From contig QAOA01007771.1 in assembly GCA_003255065.1 (NCBI GenBank), forward strand, positions 102,902-166,901: DNA of 64,000 bases, read 5' to 3'. Position 1 is the first letter of the stretch. Each line of letters begins with the position of its first letter. The position numbers and the translations under genes are program-made. Shown here one piece after another: positions 13,835 through 25,800 of the stretch. The DNA is from Cercis canadensis. Its lineage: Eukaryota; Streptophyta; Magnoliopsida; Fabales; Fabaceae. The notes below the pieces were generated by a model. That model was not told where the DNA came from and ran no database searches. It saw only the letters and a list, made by a program, of their open reading frames with translations.

Positions 13835-14329
13835 TCACTCCCATGTACTTATTTTTTCTATGGAGTTCACATCGTGTATCTGGAGGGACGTTGCCATCAA
13901 GGGCAAGAAGTCTATGACCCAATCAGAGTTTCCCTGAAAATCTTGTGCCTGCGTGAGTGGTGACTGCAATGGCGGCTGCGGTGTTGCCGTTGGCAGCAAA
14001 TGGCTCGCAGGAGAATCCAAAATCGCCGCTGAATAGTTTTGAACACGTGATGCTTCTCAAAACAGTTCTGGGAAATTTAGTTTTGCTTTGCTGCCTCTGA
14101 ACTTGAATGCGGCATGATCGTAAGCTAGCGCTGCGTCCTCAGCCGTTTCATATGTGCCGAGCCAAATTCTACCTGCTTTACGAGGATCAAGAATTTTCGC
14201 TCCCCATTTTCCCGATGGTCTCTGCGTCACTCCTCTGTACAATCTTCTCCTCTTACAACTTTTTTCATCTGCACTAGTTTCACTCCATGGTGTCACAGGA
14301 GTGGTGACAATAATTGTAGATTCTTCCAC
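13835..14329 (-). pseudogene. AP2/ERF transcription factor, decayed
   Basis: A recognisable AP2/ERF domain lies between 14329 and 14057: [37 protein letters not shown] and [10 protein letters not shown]. The normal ERF strand is YRGVRQRPWGKWAAEIRDP. Here Arg to Thr, Trp to Ser, Glu to Lys and Arg to Leu replace residues that contact the GCC box in ERF structures. A TGA at 14057-14059 ends the frame just after the domain. The same frame then stays open to 13835 (TPQPPLQSPLTQAQDFQG), which looks like the former C-terminal tail. There is no ATG at the front; the frame opens after TTTTTAG, a plausible acceptor, so an upstream exon is missing or unseen. A short truncated protein is the alternative. 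Confidence 0.75.
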
Positions 14330-15092
14330 TAAAAAGGATCATGTACAAACACAATTTCACCAATCCAAAAATCAGAATTGCAACTACTGAAAAAATGCTA
14401 CAACTACAGTTTTTTTCTAATTGCTACACTGTTTTAAACATTTATTATATAATATGGTCAAGTATAAAATATCAAACACATGGATCATGATTGACATGCC
14501 TTAAGCATTATTTAAAGTTAACTTTAAACTCAAATGATAAGTTGTTGGCAGGAAGGCCTTTAAAAATAATACGGTAGAATAGAGATAATATGCCCGAAAT
14601 GAATGAATGTATAGGACGAAAGTTTCAATCAAAGAAATAGATCAAAGTAGATAACTGTAATTCCTTGATTGGTAACATACTTTTCTTATATTAACCTGTC
14701 AATGTGAATTCAAATTCTATTTTATATGACGTGTCTACTTTCTTTTTATCAACTCTATTTACACGCGAAATTGGAAAGCAACTTCTATATTAATGCCTAT
14801 GAGTGATGTTCCTCAGGTTATTGCATTTTCTTTTGGTATGAGATAGAGGGTCATTGCTTTCTATTGACAACGGATTGGTTCAAACAATGAGCGGGGGGTG
14901 AGAAATAGGTTTTAAGGTTGGAGGCGGCTTTACTAAGCCAAGACCTCATCCTCTCAACTCATTGCATTTGATAATTAATGAGAGGAAAAAAAATAATTTT
15001 TTTATAAAAACCCACTGAGCTATAGCCTATTTTTATCCTTTTTTTTTTAAAAAANTTTTTTTTTAAAAAAAAAAAAAAGTATGGATGCGTAC
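14330..15092. other. Between ERF remnant and BED-Ulp1 gene
   Basis: I see no clear gene. The last exon of the BED-Ulp1 gene should lie here, after the donor at 15093. The region holds poly-T/A runs and a single N at 15055, so the 3' end of that gene may be badly assembled. No convincing exon could be picked. Confidence 0.5.
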
Positions 15093-18000
15093 CTATTGAG
15101 GGACCATGTAGTCGATTCAAATTGTCAAAATTCTTTATAGGATCACTTGAATTGACATTGATCTTGACTCTTCCACTGAAACCATTGGATGCCGTAGAAA
15201 ACGATTTTTGAACATCTTCAGAAACTCTAGCATTTGTATGAACTCCCTTTCTTTTAAGCGCAGATAATTGTCCATCTTCTCCATTTTTTCCATGGAACCA
15301 GTTAGTTGCCTTGTTATGTAATATTTCTCTTTCCCCGTTTATGTCACTCTTGAGCAAATCTAGAGCCAAGGCCAATCTTTCTTCATCACTCTCAAACTAC
15401 ATTGTAATATGAAACCAGCTGAGACATGGTAAATATATATAGTTTGACTAACTAATCACCTATAGAATACCTTAAACGATGGATTTCTCTTGGCCTTAGC
15501 TAAATGTTGCATGAACTTGATCACAAATATACCACAATCATATCTACACATTGAAGAACAATTAAGATCATTATTATGCTTGTAAGAGAAGTTAGTTGAT
15601 AAAGATCGTAACTTATAAGAGTGGAAACTCACTGATTGGTCTGCTTTGGAGTATACATTGTAATTGCAACACGAAAATTCGTAAATGATCTACCGCTGAT
15701 CTTTATGTCATCCTCGAATAATTTATCCATCGCAAGCAGCTACATCATAAAGGTTAACGCAAACAACATTATATAATCACCAGCATGACAAAATTAAGCA
15801 GTACTGAGGGAGCAGTCAAATCGATTATATCGCTAGTAAAATACACACCACTTTTCTTGTTATCCCTTCACGTTCCTTTTCATCTGCATATATAGAATCC
15901 CATATTTCAACCAATTCTTCTTTCAAATAAACCACATATAAATAAAAATGTCCATCTGAACCAATAGCAATGTGAATGGGAATGAAAATCTGCAAACAAG
16001 CAATAACATGAGTAGCCGCATGCAGAAAAAACAATGAAAATTTCATCAACATAAACAAGTTTGTACCTTCTCACAATCTATCAAATTTGACATGTATAAT
16101 TCTCTCATCTTTTGCCTTTCAACAAAGTCCTTGAAGTAACTTGCATCACCATGCTGTGCATACCTCTAATTGGATATGAAAGAATGATTCAGTTAATATT
16201 AAGGATATAAATTGCAATTTGTAATTGTGGAATGCTATTAGCACATGTTTCCACTGCAACTTAAATCCCTAGTTATGCTTGTCAATGTCCAAAATAATGG
16301 AAGAATTGAAAAGGCCGTAATTGTAATTTACCGAAAATGTCAAGGGTAGATACCAATTCAAACAAGTCTTTTTCTTCTTACGCTCAGTCTTAGTTAAGAT
16401 CTCAGCAACAAGATTTATAACCTAACAGAGAAGAGGAAATAGGTCAACCCTAGATTCACTACCACAAGAAAAACGTTCACAAGCTAACTTAAGAACTTAT
16501 ATCAGGATATAGCCTTGTTATATATATGAATATGCTTACCAATTCATGCAATAAACCCTGCGGCTGAAGTGTGGTAAATTCACATCGACGTAAAAAGGTA
16601 TGTGGAGATGAAACTATTGTCTCACTACAAGAAAGAATCATTTAAGTGTTGCAAATTCAAATCTATAACATCAAAATAATAATAAAGTCAAATAACCTTG
16701 CATCTAGTGATGGATCAAAAACGTAATTTATCAACTGCAAGTCATCTACATAAGCCTGCTGATACGCAACAGAGAAAGGACCAACATTAGTCAGTTGCTC
16801 CCTTGTTAATAAATTTCTTGGCATTGACTCTTGTTGATTAGTCTCTGTCTCTCTCTTTTCGTTAACTTCTTGGAGGGTCATCACTTGCAGTGTTTCTGTG
16901 GAGTGTTCTTCCATTTTTTTACCGAGTTTGTTGTCATCGCTTGGCATCTCCAACATCCATGAATCTATTTTAAATGATTTTCAACAAAGTAAATAAACAA
17001 AGATCTTCACGGAGAGGGATATGTTAAAAAGGGAAAGTTCGACTAGTTACTTGAAAAGTTCCCATGAAAAGAAGATGTATGCGGAAGACTAACAAGCTCT
17101 TTGGTTCACTACTTAGTTACTACCATCAGATCTTATTCTTCTTTCTTATACTGGAATATAGCAGAGAGATGCATACCTAATGGTAATTCAAATGCATCAT
17201 CCAATTTTTCAGTAGGCTCTTCAAGATTACTAGGTCTTGCAGTGGTTTTGTCTCTTTCATCATTGGAGCCGTTGGTAGCTTGAAGATATTGAGTACATGC
17301 TTTAATACCTCGGTTTTTGATTTGATGTAAATGTGATTTGATCCTCGTAGCACCTCCAGCAAATTCAACTTCACAATATTTGCACTTAACCCGTTTTTCA
17401 TCTAATTTTATCACATGTTTCCAGATCTTGTCCTTTTTCCTACCACCTACTCCATGCATGCATGATTAGTCACGGCACACATATATATAAGAAATGAGGT
17501 GTGTATAAATTATATCTGTTCTTGTTCAAATATTTTGCCATTTTGAATGTGAAACACACAGCACAATAGAAATCAGATCAGATACAAAAAATAAAAATAT
17601 TAGTATCACACGAAGAAATTAAATTCCTGTGTTGATGATGTTACATCTTACATTTCCCTGACTGAAATTAAGTTTCAAATTGAAGAATGGTAAATGAAAA
17701 CAATGAAGCAATAACAAATTAAATTCCTGTATTGATGTTGTTTCATCTTTCGTTTCCCTGGCTGAATTTAAGTTTAGAGTAAATTATATTCTACTATCTT
17801 AAAGTTTATATATATAAAAGACACAACTTCAAACTCAATATTGGTGATACATTTAAGAAGGTAAACTATTTTTTCTAGGTGTCACTCTAGAGTCTTTCGT
17901 TCTAAGGATTGGAACCTTAGACCTAATTTTTATTTAGGTGATTACTATCTTACCATAATAAAAATAAAAAAATAAAAAAAAAATAAGGGTTAGTACTACC

Positions 18001-18512
18001 CCCATCTAGCTGTGTGGGTTTCGGTGGAACTCACTAGTGAAATTGATGTCATTGCGAATATATGACACAATATACAATTTTTTTATAAAATACAAAAATA
18101 GAACGATATAAAAATAACATGTCAAACAAAAAAATTAACTTTTACCGAAAAAATAAAGTTTGACACGTTTCCATGGTAGCTTAGCAAAATCCTTCTATTT
18201 AATAGTATTTTGATAATGATTTGTACCTTTTGATGCATCAAATGGACAATCTGAATCAATTAAATTCTCTTCGACACTCGAACTAATATTGCTGTGAACT
18301 CTTTTATTTGAATCATCAAAGGTGGAGGGCGCTGCAATTTGAACTTCTTTAGAAACTTTATCGCATGTGCGGATCCCCTTTCCCTTGGTTCCAAATAAAT
18401 GCCATTTAATCCTTGAAGCACCTCCAGCAAACGCCTCTCCACAAAATTTACACTTGAATTTACCCTCCAAAATGACAACATGTTGCCAAAAGGAATCCTT
18501 CTTCCTACCCAT
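15093..18512 (-). CDS. Two BED zinc fingers fused to a Ulp1-like (C48) protease
   Basis: Ten exons join with consistent phase: 18512-18227, 17446-17177, 16964-16697, 16624-16540, 16421-16332, 16165-16067, 15989-15849, 15739-15633, 15543-15471 and 15396-15093. They encode 574 residues with the 3' end still open. Residues 1-50 and 96-146 are BED fingers of the hAT-transposase kind: W9, C21, C24, H38, C50 and W104, C117, C120, H134, C146. Residues about 220-480 are a Ulp1/SENP-like peptidase with its catalytic set intact: His380 (DGHFYLYVV), Asp397 (EIWDSI), Gln446 and Cys452 (KQTNQYDCG). Such proteases cut SUMO or related tags; BED fingers bind DNA. A DNA-targeted deSUMOylase-like role is inference only. 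The first ATG (18512) was taken as start; a leader exon may lie near 19.76 kb. Both parts are known in transposons, so domestication or a MULE relative is possible. Confidence 0.8.
17985..18190. mobile_element. Possible MITE in intron 1 of the BED-Ulp1 gene
   Basis: One end carries ACTACCCCCATCTAGC and GAAATTGATGTCATTGCGAA; the other end in reverse reads GGATTTTGCTAAGCTACC. Both resemble the termini of the 23134-23495 element. No clean target duplication was found. Confidence 0.45.
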
Positions 18513-18548
18513 TGATGGATATTCGATCACTTTCACCACCAACTTCAA

Positions 18549-19379
18549 ATTTATATAAATACGTCACTAACATGTATTTATATGCATTAATATTATGATT
18601 AGCCAAAGATTTTGAAATAATATTGAACTTAAATTTGATTATGTGAATTTTTTTTTTTTTTTGTTACAAGGGCATGAAGANTTTTTTAGTTACAAGGGCA
18701 TGAAGAAATGAGGAATGAGAAAGATAATACATGACGAAAATAGAACTCATACACCAATCATTTAGTTCCTATAACTAGATAAGATGTCACTAAACTTACA
18801 GATCATTAGTTTATGTGAAATAATGAACTTAATTACATAAGTGCCTAAGTGGTACTTTTTCCATTAAATAGGCAAAGCTGAATTTTTTAGTTGGGAGACT
18901 TCAACTCTATAGAAAATCACATACATTAGACCCACATGTCAAAATTTGCAAGTTTCGTATTCAAACCCAAAGTTGTAGCAAGTTCCCTAATGTCTCTAAT
19001 AAAAGCTTATCAGTGATGGAGGTTATGTATCATTTATACTTTTACAGCTTCAAATTAAAGGAGTCTAATTCAACCTCAATATTTATCGTTAACATGTTAA
19101 GACGAGAAGGTGATTCTAACCATCATTATCAATCATTGTTTACTTGTTGTAGAGATCTCCTTCAGAAGATAGTCCATTTTGAAATTCTCCATTCCTTTTA
19201 GAGAAGCAAATGGTTGTGCAGACCCTAATGTCAAGCTCTATTACACCACAGTAATAAACTCTTATATAATTCAATTACGTAAGGGACTTCTTACCATTTT
19301 TTTTTTGGGGACTGAATTTTTGTCTCTGAAGCAATTTGGAGATTATTACAACACAGACTCTAAACTATATGTTAGCTTG
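18549..19379. other. Upstream of the BED-Ulp1 gene
   Basis: No gene seen. A single N at 18681 is flanked on both sides by GTTACAAGGGCATGAAGA. Confidence 0.5.
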
Positions 19380-19785
19380 GATCTGTGAAAACTGATACAT
19401 ACCAAGTATATGATTCATATTTTCCAATCTCAAAAATTGAGATTAGCTTTATCAAAAAAGAAAAAAGAAAAATCAACGCAGCTGTTTAATCTATTAGCTG
19501 AATCAAATAAAAGACAGAGCAAAGAAGGGAATATGAAGTTACCAGATGATGAGCTAATTTGACCAAAATTAAACTCCAAACTCTGTCCAAATTAAATTTC
19601 AGCTTAGGTCTATGAAAATAATACCAAGAAGATGATGCTTATTTTCAATTTAAATATTTAAAAATTAGGATTAACTTTTTCTAAAAAGGAAAAAAATCAA
19701 TGCAGTTGGATCTATTATCTGAATCAAATAAAAGACAGAGCAAAGAAGGGAATATGAACTTACCAGCTACTACCAGTGAGGATGA
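19380..19785 (+). repeat. Imperfect tandem duplication, about 190-bp unit
   Basis: Two units (about 19380-19570 and 19605-19785) share AATCAAATAAAAGACAGAGC and AAAGAAGGGAATATGAA. In reverse each ends in a splice-donor-like site, CTG|GTAAGTTCA in the second and CTG|GTAACTTCA in the first. The second could be the donor of a 5' leader exon of the BED-Ulp1 gene. That is inference. Confidence 0.6.
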
Positions 19786-19973
19786 GCTCTCGAACTCACT
19801 TAAAAGAAGATGAGAACTCAAGAACAATGCTCATTTGTTGATATCTTCTTTGGACTACTCATATACAATTACGAGCGAATTCAGAGTATTAGATGTGTGA
19901 TTAAAAATTGTTTAGTTCAGCTACCCATACCTTTACATTGTAAAGGTCCTTTAGACTTGGAAAATAACAAATT

Positions 19974-20260
19974 GAACACCGCGTTTAATACGTTCACTCT
20001 TTATTTATTTATTTCTTGTCTTTTACGTTCTTTTTCAGCCACAATTATATGGGAAGAGATCCAGTCATGTTAACTTGAGTCATGTTGCTTAGATCTAAGC
20101 CGTTTATTCCATTTAAGGTCATTTTAACCATTAAAACATATTAATATTTAATGGTTGAAATGAGCTTTAATGNGAACACCGCGTTTAATACGTTCACTCT
20201 TTATTTATTTATTTATTTATTTCTTGTCTTTTACGTTCTTTTTCAGCCACAATTATATGG
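19974..20260 (+). repeat. Repeated segment around a single N, with a MITE on one side only
   Basis: GAACACCGCGTTTAATACG through ACAATTATATGG occurs at 19974-20052 and again at 20174-20260, differing by two ATTT units. Between them, 20053-20172 is a truncated copy of the MITE found whole at 44725-44905, ending at the N (20173). The second copy runs straight on without the MITE. This looks like two haplotypes joined end to end. Confidence 0.8.
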
Positions 20261-20326
20261 TCATTCTGTGAAAATTAAATAGCGTGTTGAATTATGAGGC
20301 CGATCAGCTAAGGAAAAGTTAACGAG

Positions 20327-20486
20327 AACTCAAAGAACAATCAACAATTGCAAAATTTCGTTAAAACGAGTATAATACTCTCTTTTCTTTTTATAGTCTA
20401 AACGATAACTCAAAGAACAATCAATAATTGCAGAATTTCGTTAAAACGCGTATAATACTCTCTTTTCTTTTTATAGTCTCCATCTA
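20327..20486 (+). repeat. 80-bp tandem duplication
   Basis: Two copies starting AACTCAAAGAACAATCAA and ending CTTTTTATAGTCT, three or so differences apart. No N between them. Confidence 0.85.
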
Positions 20487-20710
20487 TGGTACGTGTTCTT
20501 CTGATTCGAAAGAGAGTAGTTTCACGTAATAGTCATTGTCATAAATTAGCTTTCTTAGTTTAAGAAACACTAGTCTTATATTCACTTTGGGAGAGTTCAA
20601 ATTCCCTTACCAAACCTTTTTTTTTTTTTTTGTTGTTTCTCACGAAGTGGTCTGCACATCTTTGGTGTGAGACTAATTCTCGCTCAAGTTTCGGCATACC
20701 TTAACCACTA

Positions 20711-21516
20711 GTAGAAGTGTTCATAACCCAATAAATCCATTAGAACCCACCCAAAACCGACCAAATACAAGCAAATTGAACAATTCTAGATAATGCACAG
20801 GAGATGTCGGGTGGCTAACTTTGGATAAACTAATTTAAGCCAGTCGATTTGGTTTTAGCTCAGAAAAACCGACAGAAACCAAACCCGACCAAACAATAAT
20901 TATGCATACAATTTTTTGACTTCTCTGCCTCGCACATAATTCTAAGTCCACATAATTCCAAATTCTCATATTTTCTTTTTAATTTCATCTCTCTTCTCCA
21001 CTTAGTCCTTTAAATTTTTTGACTTTTCTATTTCTTTTCTCTCATCTGTCCATACATTTCCACTTCTTCTCTCTCATCTTTCAATGTTCTCCCTCAAATT
21101 TTCCACTTCTTCTCTCTCATTTTTCATTGTTCTCCTTTTCCCACGAGATTTTCCCTCTCTCTCTCTCAAATTTCCATTTCACATTTCTCTTTCCCATCTT
21201 TAATGAGTCTCAACTTCCTAACTTCTCTCTTCTTCCCCATCTATTGATCCACCATTCTCTATGTTTCTCAATAGCCATGGTAGTCAAAGATGACATTTTT
21301 CTTTTCCATTATCTGCTTTCATGAGAAAAAAAAAAAAAAAAAAGCCCAAATCGGCTCAACCCGCTTGAGCCAACCCAACCCATGTGGAACCGAAACCACC
21401 AATTCCCTTGAATAGCTGATTGGTAACAAGCAGGGAAAATTCACAGCCAACAGTGGTCGGTCAGTTGACAAATGGCCTCTAATCCGACCTCACTCGACCA
21501 GTGTACACCCCTTGCC
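20711..21516. mobile_element. Probable hAT-type non-autonomous element
   Basis: Starts TAGAAGTGTTCATAACCC and ends CCAGTGTACACCCCT, whose reverse complement is AGGGGTGTACACTGG. The short inverted ends and the name-tag sequences rich in CCAACCC, ACCGAC and CGACC are typical of hAT non-autonomous elements. The interior is a CT-rich stretch without a recognised protein. I could not identify an 8-bp target duplication. Confidence 0.5.
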
Positions 21517-21849
21517 ATTAATGCTTCCAGCAAAGTTCAAACTCTTAACATTAACTCAGGATTCGTTAAACCATGTTTTAGACATGTTTATATTTGGTCA
21601 CATAATGTTACTTTAGATTTTCTGTTCTACAAACGAATTCTATTATTTTAATACATTATATTTTTCTTATACGTTTAATATATCTTCTATACGATTTTAA
21701 GGGATATATTTTCACAAAATGAACAATGGAGTTCCTGTTTTTCCCCCTCCAAACAAAGATGGAGATTCACTATGAGGTATAAAGAAGTAAATAATGGACA
21801 AAATCATTAACTATAAAAGTAATGATACCCTCATCATTTTTCATTATGG

Positions 21850-22195
21850 GTATTCGTTTTCAACCCACAAGATGAAATTAGTGTAAGCAATATCTTTTTG
21901 TTGCTCTTCTATGAGAAAGTATAGTTAGACTGAAAAATTTGAGTGGATGCAATTAAAATTGTTAGGTGAAGTTAAATTTAAATGTTACAATGAAGTGGTA
22001 CCAAAATTCTTGAGCACAATGGAAGTATTACTCCTACAAAACACATAATAGGAGTCTCGCGTGTGGCTAAGTTCCACAAGTGAGACTCACTTTTATGTTT
22101 CTATCGTAGTAATGCCCTCAATATTTTATGCAAGTATTTCTATTAAAAAATAAATAAATAATTAAGAGGGTAGCTACGAGCTAGCATATATGAAA
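21850..22195. repeat. Low-copy repeat, copy C
   Basis: Direct match to the first part of copies A and B, from TTTTCAACCCACAAGATGAA to GAGCTAGCATAT. Confidence 0.8.
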
Positions 22196-22838
22196 AGGGA
22201 GTTTACTACCCAAAATAGTAACAACATAATCTACAAAAATCCAAAACATTGGTTTCCCTAATCAATATTGAACTATGCCTTGCAAAAGTTCATGCTTGTA
22301 AAAGCAACCAGCCTCAACAAGCACTACCTTTGTCAATGATGCCAATACTTAGAATCTACCAAAATTTATACTTTCTGTGCTAAAAGCACATCTAAGATTA
22401 CATGTCTTCAAATGGCATCAATGGAAATAATTCTATGGAAACCAATATCTTATTGGACAAAAAGAAAACCAATATTACCTGTTCAGAGGAATCACGTATG
22501 AATTGTACTGATTATATTTCAAGGAAATACTCTCTTGACAATTGTGAGCTTGAAATTGTTAAGTTCCTCTAGCTAGTTGAAGGAAATAAATAAGAAAACA
22601 GAAAATAATAATAGCAAAATTATCCAAGGCCTCCCTGCCCCAAAACCTAGATGTATAAATCCTGAAGGTTGTTATAGTTTGCTCTGCAAGATTTTAAATA
22701 TTGCAATTCTTGGCCATGAAAACCTTTCATGAGAAACAATGGGTATAATCTAGGTTCCCTGATAATATGTCACTCTTTTGACGAGAGAAAGCCTCTATGT
22801 ACAGCATGATCTTCCCAGTTAAAATCCAACATGGAAGC

Positions 22839-25800
22839 TCAGGTAGAAATTCTCCACATACCAGTCCTGTACCCCACAGTCATGAGCACCATCTCCCAAA
22901 GCATGTTCGGAATACTCAGAAGGTTGACCTTCGATCCTGGAATCTCGGTCCAGTTCACCGAAATTTCTGAAATTGGGATGCAAAACTGTTTGCACAGAAA
23001 CACTAATTCAACATCAAAGCACCACCTGCAGAGAATGATTTTCTAAGACCATTATAGAGAAGTACAAAATTTTCACCAAATATTCAGCCTTACATATAAA
23101 GGTGTAGATATGCAGAAAATTTGATTAAACAAAGGGGTTTGCTAAGCTACCTAGGGGAGTGGCACTACTCCACCGAGTTCGAGGGGGATTCAAGTCATGA
23201 AATTGGTATCATTGCAAAAATCTCAAAAAATCGAGTTACGTTGATAGAATTTAAGTTTAATTTTGTCAAAGAAAATCACTATTTTTGGTTTTTTTTTTTT
23301 CTGGCACTCTTCCTGTATTGATCTATTTATGCATTTTATAGGAAACTAATTGTTCTACTCACACCGGGTGACTCGTTTTTCGAAATCTTTGCAATGACAC
23401 CAATTTCAGCATGTGGGTCCCACCAAAGCTCCCTCAATGAGGGGGTGCGATGTAGCGCTACCCCCTTTTGAAGGGGAGATAGCTCAGCAAACCACTTAAA
23501 CAAAACTACCCTTATTAAACAATTGTCTTATCTCTGACCATAAATATAGCTCTATATTAGACATTCTTTCATATAAACAATTATCTCGTTGGCATGTCCA
23601 ATGTCTATAATGAAACATTATGTTTAAGATTATGTTTCTTCAATAATTTAAAAGTTTGTTGATGGGAAGAATCTAAATATGTGATTTTATTTAATTATTA
23701 TATATAATATTTGTGCTTTTATATTGTTGATGATAAATTATATCAACAATATAAAAACACAAAAGTATACTACAAAGAAAATAAAACAAAAGATAGGTCA
23801 GGTGNTTTTGAAGGGGAGATAGCTCAGCAAACCCCTTAAACAAAACTATCCTTATTAAACAATTGTCTTATCTCTGACCATAAATATAGCTCTATATTAG
23901 ACATTCTTTCATATAAACAATTATCTCGTTGGCATGCCCAATGTCTATAATGAAACATTATGTTCAAGATTATGTTTCTTCAATAATTTAAAAGTTTGTT
24001 GATGGGAAGAATCTAAATATGTGATTTTATTTAATGATTATATATAATATTTGTGCTTTTATATTGTTGATGATAAATTATATCAACAATATAAAAACAC
24101 AAAAGTATACTACAAAGAAAATAAAACAAAAGATAGGTCAGGTGTAAACCACACATACACGGATTGAGAACGTACTACAATAAAAGATGTACAACAACCC
24201 AAAATAAGATGAAAACAGATGTTACCAAGTATTGGCTATTCAAAGATAACATCTTTAAAAACTACTGCTCATATTTTATCCCTTTTCCATATTATTAAGA
24301 TTGAGAGGTTATTCCCACAAAACCTGATCTGCTGGAGAACGAAATACAAGCGCCAGTCAGCAACACATTTGTATTCAACAACCATGTTTGATTGTTTGAC
24401 TAAGATTTTTTTGTTTTTACACGGGAGTGCAATGCACTGGGGAAAGGGGGAGGGTGTACATGGTGGGAGTAGAACCTTTGACATCAACCCTCTGGTTCCT
24501 ATGACCAGAGAAGGTGCCACAAAACCCATAGGTCATTGGCATCTTTGACCAAAATTGACATAGATATTGGGATGTTTAACACTGCTATTTTAATCTCTAG
24601 CTTAAAAGTTGCAATTTCCAGATATACTTATGGAAAAAATAAAAAATAAAAAACCTAACCACAACCACAATAATGGAACGATTAAAAAAAATGTAGGGTC
24701 TTTACCAGAAAAACCTGTAATCTATTTTTTTTTTTTTTGGCTGATTACAAGAACCATAAAAATCTGTAATCATTATACTTAATCAATGCATTACTCCGGA
24801 GAGTAAATGTTCAAAATGAAGCACTACTGAATATTGGATAATGATTGCAGAGGGAACAATGATGACAAGACATTTTGCGACCAGTCAAGTTTGTTCTAAA
24901 TATTTATCAGTTGATCCTGCCTTGCCATATACTATGGTAAATGAAGGAATAAATATATTTGATTGTCTTTGTATAATTAAAAGGATTGCAAAAGAAGAAT
25001 TCCTTTTATTCTTCTCCAATGAAAGTTCTTTTATCAAAAAAAAGAAGGATTGCAAAAATGTTTAACCTCTGCAAACGGCAATTGACTGAGGAATTCTCTT
25101 AATCATAAATTCATACATATCTGAAATATTCTATACACAGAAGTAGCTACTGAAGAATTACTAAGGAGGAAACAATTATACAAACAATTTACTAATAAAA
25201 TAAGACACTATCAGTAAGGCTTATATTTCTGAGGCATTCCCTTCCAAATAATTTAAGAAATTATGACATTCTATACAGTTCAGAGTGCAATTACCTTTTT
25301 AAGCGGACATTTGTGAAAAGCTTCCTTGCTGCAGCCCTAGTAAACATCTTGAAACCACACTGTAGATATACAAATCAATATCAGAGTAAGTGTTAAAACC
25401 AACATTAAATATACAGGTCAAATACAAGCATTGAACAAGCACTAGAAAGACTAAACCATACTAAATTCTACAGCATTCAGTATGCAAGTAATACTTCTAG
25501 TGAAGCTTCTAGAGGATGCGCACTAGATTTAGATAACTGTATACCAGTCATGATACAACTGGTATCAGACTGAAAGGCCAAACAAGAAATGTGGCAAGAA
25601 ATTACCTGTGTGTCACGAATTCCTGGACCAGCGGCCAAGAGAACCACAAGATGGAAACCTTTCATCAAAAAATTGCGGTACCATTTCCTCTGGAAACATT
25701 AAACTAAATGGGTCAATCAAGATGTTCTTCAGAAATATGAAAACAGAAAAAGAAATAATGAAGAAAACCATATTGGCAAGACTTAACTGTGGCCAAAGCC

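Noticed and set aside
14154-14390. Plus-strand frame over the ERF domain
   Set aside because: It is the antisense of the AP2 domain.
21019-21324. Frame rich in Phe, Leu and Ser
   Set aside because: A translation of a CT-rich stretch inside a hAT-like element.
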